The notes under the pieces are model-generated. The model saw only the letters and a program-made list of their open reading frames with translations. It made no database searches and was not told the DNA's origin. A DNA stretch of 64,000 nt from Niebla homalea (Eukaryota; Ascomycota; Lecanoromycetes; Lecanorales; Ramalinaceae), in NCBI GenBank assembly GCA_019925105.1, contig JAHGAU010000039.1, forward strand, positions 372,001-436,000, read 5' to 3'. Positions 28,161 to 39,961 of this stretch are shown piece by piece. The position numbers and the translations under genes are program-made. Positions within the stretch are counted from its first letter, which is position 1; each line of letters starts with the position of its first letter.

Positions 28161-29199
28161 AATGGTAGCAATAGCTTCAGTCATCTAAGCCTTTAATATA
28201 GATTGAGTATAACCTTTACTACCCTATTATCAGTAGTAATTACGTTATAGCTTATTTACTTAATCTTTATATTAAGCGGAGTCTTTAACTAGATATCTTA
28301 CCGTTATGCCTTTACTATTATCTGTATTAATAGCCTTAATTAGCTTAATTATATTATCCTCGTTACTATTATACTTAATAGTTCTTAAATTAATTGGATT
28401 ATTTTTAATAGCTTAAACCTTACCTATAAGATCCAGAACTTCATCTTCTTTATTAAGCTTTTTACTTAAATCCTACCTTATTATTTATAACTTTTATATA
28501 AGATTTATACCTCTTAAATCTCTTATTAAATTAATACCCTTAGTTAAAGTATCACTATTACGGGTTTTTCCCATTATAATATTTAAAGACCTTTACCGTA
28601 AATTTACTTTATTACCTTTATCTTAAAAGTTATTATATAAGAAAGAGCCCTTAATTAAAATACTTATATTTATAGTAAATAAGTATAAAAGTACTATTAA
28701 AGATAATAACGAGGAACTCCGTAAGACTATAGAAGATATTACGTAAAAAGTTTAAGAAATCGTAAATTAAATACGTATCCTTTTATTAAAGATATATATA
28801 AATTAGCTGGACAATAACTAAAGCCTTATTATACTTATAAGGATTACTTATAGCCGTTAACGTACTTACTCCGTACGGCTTACGGTTAAGTAAGTATACG
28901 ACTCGGAAATATTTCGGAGATTACGTTTTTAAGCGATTTAACTTAATTATAATCCCTAAATCTACGACTATTTCCCGGGTAGATTATAATAATTATTCGG
29001 CTTATACCCTTTTTCGATTTTTTTAATATACAATTCTAATACGGCGTTAATACGCTATTATTACTTATTCTTTTCAGTTCTTTAATATACTCGGCGTTAA
29101 ATATACTTATTCCCTAACCCCGGAGCCGCTCTTAACAATAAAGACTTCAACCTTACCGTCGCAATAAGGGCGTTACGGTTTTTCTTTTTATGGTACATT
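28161..29199. other. T1 internal region
   Basis: About 1 kb, less RIP-damaged than G1 around it. The minus strand has an ATG at 29197 followed by about 33 open codons (MYHKKKNRNALIATVRL...) before the first TAA, which could be the start of a degraded gag-like frame. The plus strand shows no better frame. No reverse transcriptase or integrase motif is present. Confidence 0.5.
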
Positions 29200-29372
29200 T
29201 ATTATGTGCACTATGCGCATATTAAGACCTTTACCGGCACTAAGGCCTAAAGGGGTATAGCGGACGCCCGGTGCTTGGCGTATACACTTATATTGCGCAC
29301 CTTCATAGCTAGATACTCACTCATCATACATTTTACACCCACATTTTACTTCAGTACTCTCAGTACCTGACA
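29200..29372. repeat. T1 right LTR
   Basis: 173 bp. The end ...agtacctgaca abuts the target duplication ataag (29373-29377). The internal segment ctaaggcctaaaggggtata is identical in both LTRs. Confidence 0.93.
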
Positions 29373-29429
29373 ATAAGTATCCGAATATTAAACGTTAAAT
29401 ACCTATAATATACGTAAAGAAAATAAAAA

Positions 29430-30540
29430 TAATCTATAATGCCGTCGTATTAACGTAATAGGCCTTTTCTTTTTTCTTCTTCTTTTTTTCTTTTTTATAT
29501 TTTTAAAACCGGATAAATACAGGTTAATTAAATAGAATATAATAATTTTACTTTTTTATTCCTTTTTTATTTTAAGGTTAATTTAACCTTAATATTAAGG
29601 GGTTAAAAGGCTCCTTAATATACTCCGGAATTATTATTTTCCGGAATTAAGGCCGACCTTGTTATTACCGTTATTAAAATAAGTTATATCTCCTTTATTT
29701 TTATATCCTTATTTTTATCTTTATCTGTTTTAAAGCCCTTAAATTTAAAGTAATTAATAAGACGATTAATAAAGGAAGCTTAATTTTTTTCCGTATTACT
29801 TTTTATTTAAAATAAGTTAATATTAGCATTAAGCTATTATAATATTAATATATATCTTTATTTTAAATCTAACGATTTCCGCCTCTATAATAAGGGTTTA
29901 AAATGATTACCTCTTTATTTCCCCTTTAAGGGCCGTTATTAACTTATAAGCCTTTAATCGGATACGGTAATACGTTAGTTTAATTATATAATACGTTACT
30001 TTTATATATCCGTATAATTTATATTAAGTTTTAAAATTATAAAAGAATTTATCATATTAACGTAATAAATAGGATCTCTCTTAAAGCTATAACGTCCAAT
30101 TAAGCTTATATATTATTTTACGTATTTTCTTAATAAGTTTATCCGGGAATTATATATAATTAAAATATTAATACTTTAATAATAATAGGATCTTATGGTA
30201 TAATAACGGCCATTATAACCTTTAAACTTATATTAATTATAAAAACCGATATTATAAATATAGGGTTTATTCTATAAAAAATATATAAAATATAAGGTAT
30301 TTATATACTATTAACTTTTATTTAATTATAAGTATATTCTTATTATAATACGTTAATAAAACGTTATTATATTACGTAAGTATTATACGTTAAAATACTA
30401 GGATAATACTTATTTCTTTCTTTTATTCGCGTTATATTAATATATATTCGTTTATTATTATTACGGATTATTATTATATTAAGTATCAAAACGTTTACGC
30501 ATAATTAACGTAACTTATTATAATAATAATAAGGATATAA
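29430..30540 (-). pseudogene. G1 antisense frame between pol and 3' LTR
   Basis: Read against the element's own direction, this stretch gives a protein-like frame that is collinear with the matching stretch of G2 (55640-56700, plus strand). Shared runs include KGYNGRYYTIRSY, NSRINLLRKYV, RDPIYYVNMINSFI and RITVSDxRLISQQRPLK. Stops are at TAA/TAG positions expected from Gln/Trp. I do not recognise the protein family and no catalytic motif stands out. Some LTR retrotransposons carry an additional antisense gene in this position; that this is one is inference from conservation of the frame between two copies. Confidence 0.5.
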
Positions 30541-31040
30541 ATAAAAGTTATTTTTATATATTAATTAAGTATTATAATTAAAGTTTATATATAATATATT
30601 TATAAAAGTTATTAAAATTATTAAGGAAAGAAAAAGAAGAAAATTAAAATAATAATAAACCTTTTATTATTTAATTATCGTTATACCGTAATAAATTAAT
30701 AAGTAAATTCTTAAGTAATAATTTAATTATTAATTAATATTATTAAGATTTTTTTCTTACTTAATTTTTTTATTAAGTTTTATAAGGAGGTTTTTAATAA
30801 GTTTTATTATATTACGTTAATTATATACCGATATATAATATTTAATTATATTTAATATATTAAATAACGTTCTCGATACGTACTTTAAAGTATATATATA
30901 GATTTTTTCTTTTTATCCTTTTTCCTATTAAGTTTTAATAATAAGTTTTTAATAAGTTTTACGTATACGCCGGTTATATATTAACGTCTTCTTTATAATA
31001 TTATTATTTATTTATATAACCTTTATCTTTAAAAATTAAA

Positions 31041-31055
31041 GTATAAAAAGGGAAA
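31041..31055 (+). other. G1 polypurine tract
   Basis: Purine run ataaaaagggaaa ends at the 3' LTR (31056). The equivalents are ataaaaagggagataa before the G3 3' LTR and, on the minus strand, a stretch containing aaagggggagata before the G2 3' LTR. This is the plus-strand priming site in the family. Confidence 0.7.
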
Positions 31056-31426
31056 TATTATTAACGTTTAACGCTTAATAAACGCTTAACGTATATTTAG
31101 TATATTAAGTATTAATTTACTTAAAAATTATAATTAAATAATATAACCGTTTAAGCGGTAACTTTTAAAATTAAAAGCTTTAAGAGTTTAGGTTTTCTAT
31201 ATATAAATATACGTAATTATAACCGGGGTTAAAGTTATTATTATTATGGTTTAAGTTACCCTTAAAACCGGTTATTTAAGATAGGTTTATATTTAGCCTT
31301 TTTATAATTCCTAAAGAATTAATCTACCTTTGAATTTAAGTATTAAATCTATAGTTATACTTTACGTCTTCTATAAACCCCCCTTGACTAGCCCCGCCAG
31401 CTGTGAGCCGGCGGACCTGTTTAACA
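31056..31426 (+). repeat. G1 3' LTR
   Basis: Begins with ruined tattaacgtttaacgc and ends with intact ccagctgtgagccggcgga then cctgtttaaca. Damage runs opposite to the 5' LTR: the inner half is destroyed and the outer ~50 bp kept. Confidence 0.92.
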
Positions 31427-31513
31427 GGCTCGCTTATATGTTGCCACCATAACCCGCAGGCAATACCCATGATCCTACCAGGTGCAATCCCCATGGGTGC
31501 CCTTATGAGCCAG
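31427..31513. other. Unidentified GC-rich island between G1 and LINE E
   Basis: 87 bp free of RIP marks (contains gttgccaccataacccgc and ccaggtgcaatccccatggg). It is not G1 LTR, not LINE, and not a continuation of element H left of G1. It is open in one plus-strand frame but too short to call. It could be a unique host flank or the end of an unknown element. Confidence 0.6.
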
Positions 31514-32684
31514 CACGCTCATAATACAATTAAATTATTACTTAAATAAAACTTAAAAGGTATATATACTTAATTATAATAATAAAAAATAAAAGGATCC
31601 GTTAAAATCTTAAGAGGCCTTAAGTTTAAAAAAAAGTAAAGTAAAAGTCCTTATCCTTCTTTTTATTAAAATAAAGCGGGAATAAATTAAGAAAGAAGTT
31701 AATTTTACCGGTATTTTAAAGGTTAATTTAAGTATATATAAACTCTTATTAAATTTAAAGGAAACTGAAATTAAAAGGATTTAAAGAATAAAAATTATAA
31801 TAATCGCTTAATAAGCTATAATAAAATAAACTATATATTAACAGAAATATGGGGTTTTCATACTTTAAAAATATTAATACTTAATTCTTAATAATAAAAT
31901 AATTCTTAATAAATATTTTTATTATTATAAAATTATAAAGAAAAACAATAACGTATTAATAATTTAATTTTAAACGGATAAAAATAATTTAACTTACTTT
32001 TTATTTATTATATACGTTAAAAATCGAATTAATATTAATTATAAATATAAATTGAAAAAATAAAACGTTATATATATTCTTATCTTTTATTTTTTATTTA
32101 CGGAGGTTAAATTAAGACTTATAATAAAGATTAATACTTATAATTATTATTAAATATTATTTATAAAGCGAAATATTTAAGTAATTATTAAGTTAATAAT
32201 ATTTACCGGATTATTATTATAGTTTAACCTTATTATAGAAATAAATAAGGTTATTAAAAACCTTATAAAGGAGGTCCGTTATTAATTAAAGAAGAAAAAA
32301 AGAAGCGGAAATTAATTACGTTTATTATATAAACCGGGAAATATTTTTTATAACCGTAAAAATACGATAATAAACGCTTATTAAAAGTCCTTAAAGAAAT
32401 TAATAATAATAATAATATAAAAAGGATATATATTAAAGATATAAATATTAATAAAGGTATTTAAAGATATTACGTAAGGTTAATATAGCATAAATATATA
32501 AAAGAACGGAAAATTAATAAACTTAAGGTCAACCTTTATAAGGATACGATTATAATATTATAGATTTTCTTAAGGGAGTTAAAATATAAAAAGTATATAA
32601 ATAGATTATTACTCTTTAAACGGCTATTAATATTCTTTACCTTAAAGGATAAAGGGTAAAGGCTTAATAAACGCCGGTTTTTAC
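31514..32684 (+). pseudogene. LINE E ORF2 C-terminal fragment
   Basis: Contains only sequence downstream of the reverse transcriptase catalytic box, aligned with LINE B 7740-8910. RIP stops throughout. I cannot assign a named domain to this C-terminal stretch in any copy. Confidence 0.65.
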
Positions 32685-32689
32685 CTTAA

Positions 32690-33030
32690 TGTTAGCAGCT
32701 AGCGCCATCTCTGCGCCGGCGTTACAGTGGTGCGCTATATTGCTGCGCCAAGGTAGGCCGTGAGGCCTTAGTAAAGGGCTTTAACAACGGATTTAAGGCT
32801 TTAATATACGTTATTTATAAGTTATAGCTTAATAAGCGTAAAGCGGGGTAATTATTATTTTTACCTTAAATAAAAGCTATATTTTAATTTTTTTTAAGTT
32901 TTTTAAAAATTAATTTTATTATTAATTTACTTATTAAAGTAATACTTAAGTATCTAAACCGTAACGTTATATTTTCTATATTTACCTTTATTAATTCCGT
33001 TAATATACCATTAACGGAATTAATTTAATC
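32690..33030 (+). repeat. G3 5' LTR
   Basis: The outer ~90 bp (tgttagcagctagcgccatc, then ctgcgccggcg...) is intact. The inner part is RIP-destroyed (ends ...ggaattaatttaat against intact ...ggagtcagtctaac in the 3' LTR). The inner boundary is uncertain by a few bases. Confidence 0.88.
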
Positions 33031-34880
33031 TTTTAATTCTTCTTCCTTATTAAGGAAAAGGCCCGACGTTACCGTTATAATAAATATTCGATTAACTTAA
33101 TAAACCTTAGAATAAAAAAATAATATTCACTTTTTAATAAAAACCTTTTTATTATAATTAAATAAATTATAATAATAAAATATTACCGTAATATTATAAC
33201 TTAATAAGCTTAACTTTTAAAATTATAGTTTAAAGTTAACCGGTTTAAGGTTAAGAATTATATTTATTAAGAATATATATTTAATTACGTTAATACGTAA
33301 TATAAAAATTTATATTCTAAGATTCTCTTTTACGTTAACTTTATTATAAACCTTTATACCAACAACGTACCGTTAATAGCCTTTATTTTACCCCGTAAGG
33401 ATAAATCCTTTTATCCGGAAAAGCTTAAACTTTATTAAAATAAGTTTAAGGGTAAATATTAAACGTAATTTATAGATTTAAAGAAATAATTTATACTTTA
33501 TCTTAAGTATTTCTTTATTAAAAGAAAAAAAATTTTTTATTTAAAGTTTATCTTTTATAAAATTTTTAATTTACCGAATAAAGAAATTAATAAAATAAGC
33601 TATTAAAAACTTAAAGATAAACTTCTAAACTTAATAATTAATCCGGAAAACCGTTAACTTTCTTATTATGAATATTTTAAAGATATTAAATAATATTCCG
33701 GTTAAAAAATAATATAATTCCATAATACTTTAAAAATTAAAAAAAAAACTACTTATTATTATTAAATAAGTTTTATATTTATATATTTTTTATAAAGCTT
33801 TTATTAAAATTTAAAATTTAAATCTTTATAATTAATAAAGTATTAAGAATTTAACATAATATTATAATAATAATAATTATATAAAAAAATATCTTAAAAT
33901 GTATTATTAATAATAATTAAAAAGCTAATAAGGGTAAATCCTTTAAAAATAAAGTATTTAAACTTAACTTTAATAACTTAAAGTTAATATATACCTTTAT
34001 TAAAAATAATTTTTATAATTAAAAACATAAAACTATATTTAAAACCTTTAATATTACCCTTAAAGTAAATAAGAACGTTAAGTATTATATATATTATAAT
34101 AAAAATTATTATATATCCGATTATTCTATTTTCTTATAGAATAAGGTTTTAATAATAATTATAAAATCCCGTAAAAAGAATAAGACGTTAAAAAACGGTA
34201 AAGTTTTAATAATATTTTAAAATTGGAGTTAATAAAAAGATAATTAAAGGTATATCTAGCTTTTATTATTAAGGGTTAAATAAGTTTTTAAGATAATTCT
34301 TAATTATTAAGTATATTAATTAATATTAAAGCTTAAATAAATTTAATTTCATAAGTATATATAGTTTAATAAAATTTATAATTAACCTCCGTTATTTTAC
34401 CATAAACGGCTTTTCTTAATAATAAATAAATTTTTTATTATAACGTTTATTAATTATAAAATTATTTAATTAATAATTAAAAATAATAAAAATAATATAA
34501 AATATTTTTTTACGTTATTAATTAAGAAGGTTTAAATATAATCCTTAATTTATTAATTTTATGTACCTTATAAATAATAATTAATCCGGTAATAAATAAA
34601 TAACGCTTTAAGATTAATTCTTATAAATTATAAATTAACAATATTTATAACTTTAATTAAAGTTTAACGGAAACCAATAAGGTTTTTATAATTATTTGAA
34701 TTAACGTAATAATAAAACGCTTAAAAATACTATAAATCCCTTAAAGTAATTTTATATATTATAAAAAATTTTATTAACCAGAACGTCCTGAAAAAATTAA
34801 GTAAATATATAAATATTTTTTTTAAAGATATAATTAATACTTTATTTAAATTAAAATAAAAGGATTATATTATTAACTTA
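33031..34880 (+). pseudogene. gag: G3 gag and protease region
   Basis: Follows the 5' LTR with the same opening (cttttaattcttcttcc) as G1 and G2. A zinc-knuckle remnant reads YYIYYNKNYYISDY at about 34079-34125 (CxxCxxxxHxxxxC with Cys and His codons turned to Tyr). The remainder is unreadable because of stops. Protease is expected but not identified. Confidence 0.68.
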
Positions 34881-36350
34881 AATAATAAAGAATTATTATA
34901 TAATCCCTTATATAACTTATTTCAGGTAAAGTTAACGGAGTTCCGGCGGTATTTAAAGGATATTATAATTTAAGGTTAGATTTATTACTTAACGTTATCC
35001 GTAAACGCCCCAATCCTTTTTATATTTAAGAAAGATAACGGTTTTTATCTTTATATTAATTATTATAGATTAAATACGGTTATAATTAAAAATCGATATT
35101 TATTATTTTTAATTATTAAGACTTTTAACTGGTTAAATAACTTTAAACGGTTTATTAAGTTAAATTTAAGGATACTTATTACTGGATTTTTTTTTATTAA
35201 TTATATCCTATAGATTAAGTCCGGTAATAAATAAAAAATGGTATTCTATATATATTACGGTTATTTTAAGTATTTCATTATATTATTTAAATTAATTAAC
35301 GTTTTAACGATTTTTTAAATTTATATTAATTATATCCTTATTAGTTTTATCGATATAACTTATATAGTTTATTTAAATAATGCTTTAATATTTAATAAGA
35401 ATTTAATAAATTATTAACGTTATAATTAATAAATCCTTAAATAACTTTATTAATTCTAACTTTATAGTTCTTAAGGTTTATCGTTTTTATTAAAGGGATT
35501 TAAATAGATTAAAAGCGTATTTAAATTATTAAAAATTAATCTACCTTAAAAACCTACTGGGAAGTATAAGTTTTTTTAAGCTTTATAAATTTTTATTATT
35601 ATTTTATTTATAAATATTTAAGGATAATTAAGCCTTTAATTAATTTACTCAAGAATAATAAAGAAGGGAAGAAGGTTAACCCGTTAAAATAGAATAATAT
35701 AATTAATACGGCGTTCCGCTAATTCCGTAAAATATTTATTAACGTATTATTATTCCGCTATTTTAACTTAAAATAAAGGGTATAAATAAAAACCAATATA
35801 TTTAACTTTATTATCGTAAATATTTTATTTTAATAATTTAAGGAAAGTTATTAATACTTAATTGTATATTAATCCAGAAAAATAACTTTTATTAAATAGA
35901 ATTATAAAATATATAATTAAAAGCTCCTTCTTATTATTATAACGTTTAAGTAATAATAATATTATTTAAAAAGGAGCTTTAAAGTTATTTAAATATAAAT
36001 AGATTATAATAACCTTTAAAAATTTAAAAAATAATTAACATTAAGTTTACGTTAAGTTAAATAAGCCTTAAAACTTATTAATTATAACTTTAAAGTATTT
36101 TATCGTTAAAGTAAAATAAACTTTATTAATCTTTTATTAAAACGTTTAAATTATAAAGAAGTTTTATTTTTTAATATTATTTTATTATTTATTTTATAGA
36201 ATAAGTTTATACTTTAATCCGATAATTTAACGGAATATTAACGGACGGCGGTGATTAATTATTAATTATTATTTACTTTAAAAGGTATTTAAGTTATTAT
36301 TTTATAAAAAAAGATTTAATAATTACTTAAAAAGCTTTATTAAAAAATTT
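34881..36350 (+). pseudogene. pol: G3 reverse transcriptase and RNase H
   Basis: The segment KDNGFYLYINYYRLNTVIIKN at about 35030-35085 fits KDGxLRxCVDYRxLNxxTxKN, and YLNNALIFNK at about 35369-35400 is the catalytic box with Asp turned to Asn. RNase H opens with INIFNFIIVNILF near 35790-35830. Collinear with G1 throughout. Confidence 0.85.
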
Positions 36351-37860
36351 AAGCCAATTAAATTACTTATTAAGGATTTATAGATTAATAATACGTTTAT
36401 ATATAAGATTAAGAACGATAATATAATACCAACGTATTTTTACTAAGGTTATAATAATACTTAAAAACTTAATCTTAATAACCTTATTACCTATAAAAAC
36501 CGTATATACGTTCCCCGGGATAAAGCGGTTAAAAAACAGCTAATTAATAAATATTATAATAATCTATTAACAAGCTACTTTAAAGTTAAAAAAACTTATA
36601 AGTTCCTAGCCCGTAAATATTATTAAAACGGCTTAAAGGCTTAAATTAATAATTATATTAAAATATATAATACTTATTAAAGGATTAAAATATTGCGTTA
36701 CCACCCTTATGGTAAGCTTACTTTATTCTTTTAACCGGTTATACCTTAAAAAGAACTTAATATAGACTTTATTGCCGGTTTACCCATAAATAAGGTTAAA
36801 AGTAATATTTATAATTTAATTTTAATAATTATAAATAAATATATAAAAATATATAGATATTTCCTTATTATAAAATATATTAATATTATTATATTAATAG
36901 ATTTTTTCTTTAAAGAAATTATATTACGCTATAATACGTTAATTAAAATCGTAATTAATTAAAAGTCTTTATTTATTAATAAATTCTAAAGTTCAATATA
37001 TTATTACGTAAAAATAAAACGTAAATTAAATACCGCTTTTTACCTATAAACGGATAACTAAATAAAACATTAAAATTAAAGCCTTAAATAATATTTAAAA
37101 ATCTTTATTAATTTTAAATAAATAAATTAAATAAGGCTATTCCCTTTAATTAAATTTATTTATATAAATTCAGAATACTTAATTTTAAATTATAACCTTT
37201 TTATAATAATATATAATTATAATTTAAATATTTATTTTAAACTTAAGGATAAGCTTATAAAAAAAGAAATATTTATAATAAAAAATAAAGTTAAAATATT
37301 ATATAAAATACGATTAATATTAACGGATTAATAACGTTATATTATTAAATTAACTTAAAAAACGTATAATAAGAAATATAAGTTAAAGTTATATAACGTT
37401 AACGATTTAATAATATTAAATATTAAAAACCTTAAATTAAAATAATTAAATAAGAAGTTTACGTTCCGATTTATAAGACCTTTTAAAATTAATAATAAAA
37501 TTAAAACGTAAACGTACCGTTTATTTCTCTTTATTATTTATTAAATTTATCTTATTATTTATATTTTTCTTTTAAAGCTTTATTATACCCGCATTAACGA
37601 TTAAACGGCGGAGATTATAATATAAATACTTAAATTGATTAATAATAAAAAGGAATAAATAATTAAAGAAATTATTAATAAAATTAAAAATAAAAAAAGT
37701 ATTTAATATTAAGTTAAATAAATTAATTAAGGCCTTAAATATAATTAATAAGTATTAAAAACGGACTTAAAGTATTCTTAAGAATTACGGGAATAATATA
37801 ATAAGATAATACGGAATAAAAAAAACGTAAATAAAATTATAACGTTATAACGGTAAAAGT
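36351..37860 (+). pseudogene. pol: G3 integrase with C-terminal chromodomain
   Basis: IDFIAGLPINK near 36766-36800 carries the first catalytic Asp and the GLP that follows it in the family. IVINxKSLF near 36945-36975 corresponds to the second Asp (turned to Asn). The HPQTDGQ-type region follows near 37030-37070. A chromodomain-like stretch at about 37630-37830 (EEQIIKEIINKIKN, then YQVKxINxGLKYN, then LKTDLKYSxELRE) closes pol. RIP stops throughout. Confidence 0.8.
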
Positions 37861-38359
37861 TATATATATAGTTAATAACTATATATATAATTAATACTAC
37901 AATTACTTAACCCTTATATATTATCCTTCCGTAAGATTATTAAAGTTTAAATTTTAATTAATAACTTTATTTATTATGGGTATTATACGTACGGATAAGC
38001 CGGTATTACGGAAATAATTATCTTTATTATAATATTATACTTAATAAAATAACTTTAATAATAGCCGTAATAATATTAAAAAAGGTAAAAAAACGTAAAA
38101 ATTAAATTAAAAACGCTTAATACGTTATTAAGGAAATATTAAATAAATAAAATTAAAGAAATAAAGTTATTTAAAATAATAAAAGATTAATAAGTATATT
38201 TATTAAATTTACGTTAACGTACCGGTAACTTATAATATTATCCGTTTCGTTACTTTTTAATAATATATAAATTATAAGCGTTTAACGTTTAATATTATTA
38301 ATTTTAACGTTTAAATACCGAACTTTAATAATATTAACGTATAAAAATAAAAGAACAAT

Positions 38360-39200
38360 TTATAACTCCGCGTTAATACGGGCCTTCTCCTTTTATAAAT
38401 AAATTAATAAAGTTAAGGATAAATATAGGGACGTTATACCTTCCTTATTTTTTTTTCTCCGTTTTCCTTTCCGTTTTAATTAAAGGCTTTTCCTTAATAT
38501 TATTTATTAAAAGGGCTCCCTAGCTTAATTCTAAGGTATTATTCTTAAAAATTAAGGTTAACTTTTCCGATAACGCTATTAAGGAAAATATAATTTCTTT
38601 TTCCTCTTCTTTAAATAAACCGAAGCCCGTATTTCTTTCCTCCTCTTTATTTCCTAGGTTACCGGATATTATAAGTTCGGGGTCTACTTTTTCCACCTTA
38701 AATATAAGGTTACGAAATAAGGAATAATTCCTTAACGGAGTTGACTTTTATGAAGGGCCCGGACCCCCTATATTAAGCCGATTTAACTATTAAACGTTAA
38801 CGTTATTATCTTATTATTAAATTATAATTTACTTATTTACTCTTTAAGTTAAATAATTTCTTTTTCCGCTATTTTAACGCGGGTAATAAGTATTTCTTTT
38901 TTAATTTAAAAGATTAATACCTTCCCTTTAACTTTTAAAGTAACTTAACGGAGTATATATTCCATTTAACCGGTAATAACTAATATTTAATTAAAAGGCT
39001 TTAAAATTTTAAAGGATTTTATTATGCTTTTATACGTACCGGGCTTACGCCTTAATAAATTACGTATTAATCAACCGATACTTATATATTTATTAAGTTA
39101 TTTAGGGTTATAATTAATCCGGGAACTATATATATATTAAAATAATAATAGTTTAACGGCGTTAAGGATACTTACGGGAAGGTAACAGGAAAGGTATCGT
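38360..39200 (-). pseudogene. G3 antisense frame in the 3' region (coiled-coil-like)
   Basis: Two overlapping minus-strand frames. Upstream, about 39000-38840, reads VTLKVKGKVLIF, IKKEILITRVKIAEKEII, LKE: charged and heptad-like, i.e. a possible coiled coil. The G4 copy (63800-64000, plus strand) preserves it as VTLKVKREISVF, IKKETFTARVKTAEKEIIRL. Downstream, 38714 to about 38360 has only two internal stops in about 118 codons despite heavy RIP and reads NLIFKVEKVDPELIISGNLGN onward. The two parts are in different frames, so a frameshift or a lost intron may lie near 38750. Function unknown; a gag-like or accessory antisense protein is a guess. Confidence 0.5.
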
Positions 39201-39589
39201 TTATTACGATATTTACGGTAAGGTAAAAAGCCTTATTAATATAAAAGTTTATCCTATAAAAAGTAAATTAAGTAAAACGTTATTATATATATTATTAATA
39301 TTATATTTATATTTACGTTAACGAAACGTTATTATATATATATTATATTACTTAAAAATTAAAGTAAACTTATATATTTTATTAATAAATAAAAATAAAC
39401 GGATTACCAATATAAATAAAATGCTTATATAATATTAAAGTTACTTATTATAATAATAATATAAATAGTAAAGATATATAGCTACATATATATTAACTTA
39501 TAAATACTTATATAAACCCTTAATATATTATATTTATAAGAGCGATTAAAACTATTAAAGAAAAAAAAGTTTAAAATAGAATAAAGGCT

Positions 39590-39790
39590 TTATTATAATC
39601 GCGCGCCGTTTTTACGATAACGCTTACCTTTATTATAGCGTGGTGACTTAATAGTGAAGCCCTGGGCAACCATTAATCAGTACCGCAGAGACTCTTTTCC
39701 CACTAGGTTTTATAAAAAGGTTTTTAATAAGCTCTATAAGTCGCGCCAGTTATTCGCCAGCGTAAAGTGCCCCTATTATATTATTATTGG
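39590..39790. other. RIP-spared block in the G3 3' region
   Basis: About 200 bp inside G3 with nearly normal composition (tagtgaagccctgggcaacc, cgcgccagttattcgccagc). It is part of the repeated 3' motif also seen in G1 and G2: a GC-rich stem-like gcgccagttattcgccagcg next to ggtttttaataagct, with the second copy at about 39850-39915. Confidence 0.55.
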
Positions 39791-39944
39791 ATAGATACTA
39801 TTATATTTACGTATATACCTAAAGACTCTTTTCTTTTTACCCTTTTTTTACTAGGTTTAATAATAGGTTTTTAATAAGCCTTATATTTAACTAACTTTAC
39901 GCTAGCTTTTTAAATATATCTCTTTATACTTTAAAGATTGATAT

Positions 39945-39961
39945 ATAAAAAGGGAGATAAT
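39945..39961 (+). other. G3 polypurine tract
   Basis: tataaaaagggagataa lies against the 3' LTR start (39962), in the position of the plus-strand primer in Ty3-type elements. Confidence 0.7.

Larger units (their letters stand above)
27988..29372. mobile_element. Small LTR element T1 (TRIM-like), nested in G1
   Basis: Two direct 173-bp terminal repeats (27988-28160 and 29200-29372) flank 1039 bp, and a perfect 5-bp target duplication ataag lies at 27983-27987 and 29373-29377. Total 1385 bp, far too short for gag-pol, so non-autonomous. LTR ends are TG...CA type (TGTTATG...CTGACA before RIP). Orientation is unresolved. Plus strand: a tRNA-like primer site tggtagc starts 3 bp after the left LTR (initiator-Met-type PBS). 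Minus strand: LTR termini resemble solo LTR V. No clear polypurine tract on either side. Confidence 0.92.
22338..31426 (+). mobile_element. Chromovirus G1 (Ty3/gypsy), complete with both LTRs; holds T1
   Basis: LTRs of 369 bp (22338-22706) and 371 bp (31056-31426) bracket about 7.0 kb of interior once the T1 insertion is removed. That is the same size and order as G2 on the other strand. Interior order: gag with zinc knuckle, reverse transcriptase, RNase H, integrase, chromodomain, then a ~2 kb 3' region with an antisense frame, repeated motifs and a polypurine tract. LTR ends are TGTTAG...CTAACA-type. No matching 5-bp duplication exists (acgat left, ggctc right), so at least one flank has been rearranged. 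Interior heavily mutated by RIP. Confidence 0.9.

Noticed and set aside
38360..38714. Intact host gene in G3
   Set aside because: The frame has internal stops, sits inside an LTR element with a perfect duplication and continues into a region conserved in the G4 copy, so it belongs to the element.
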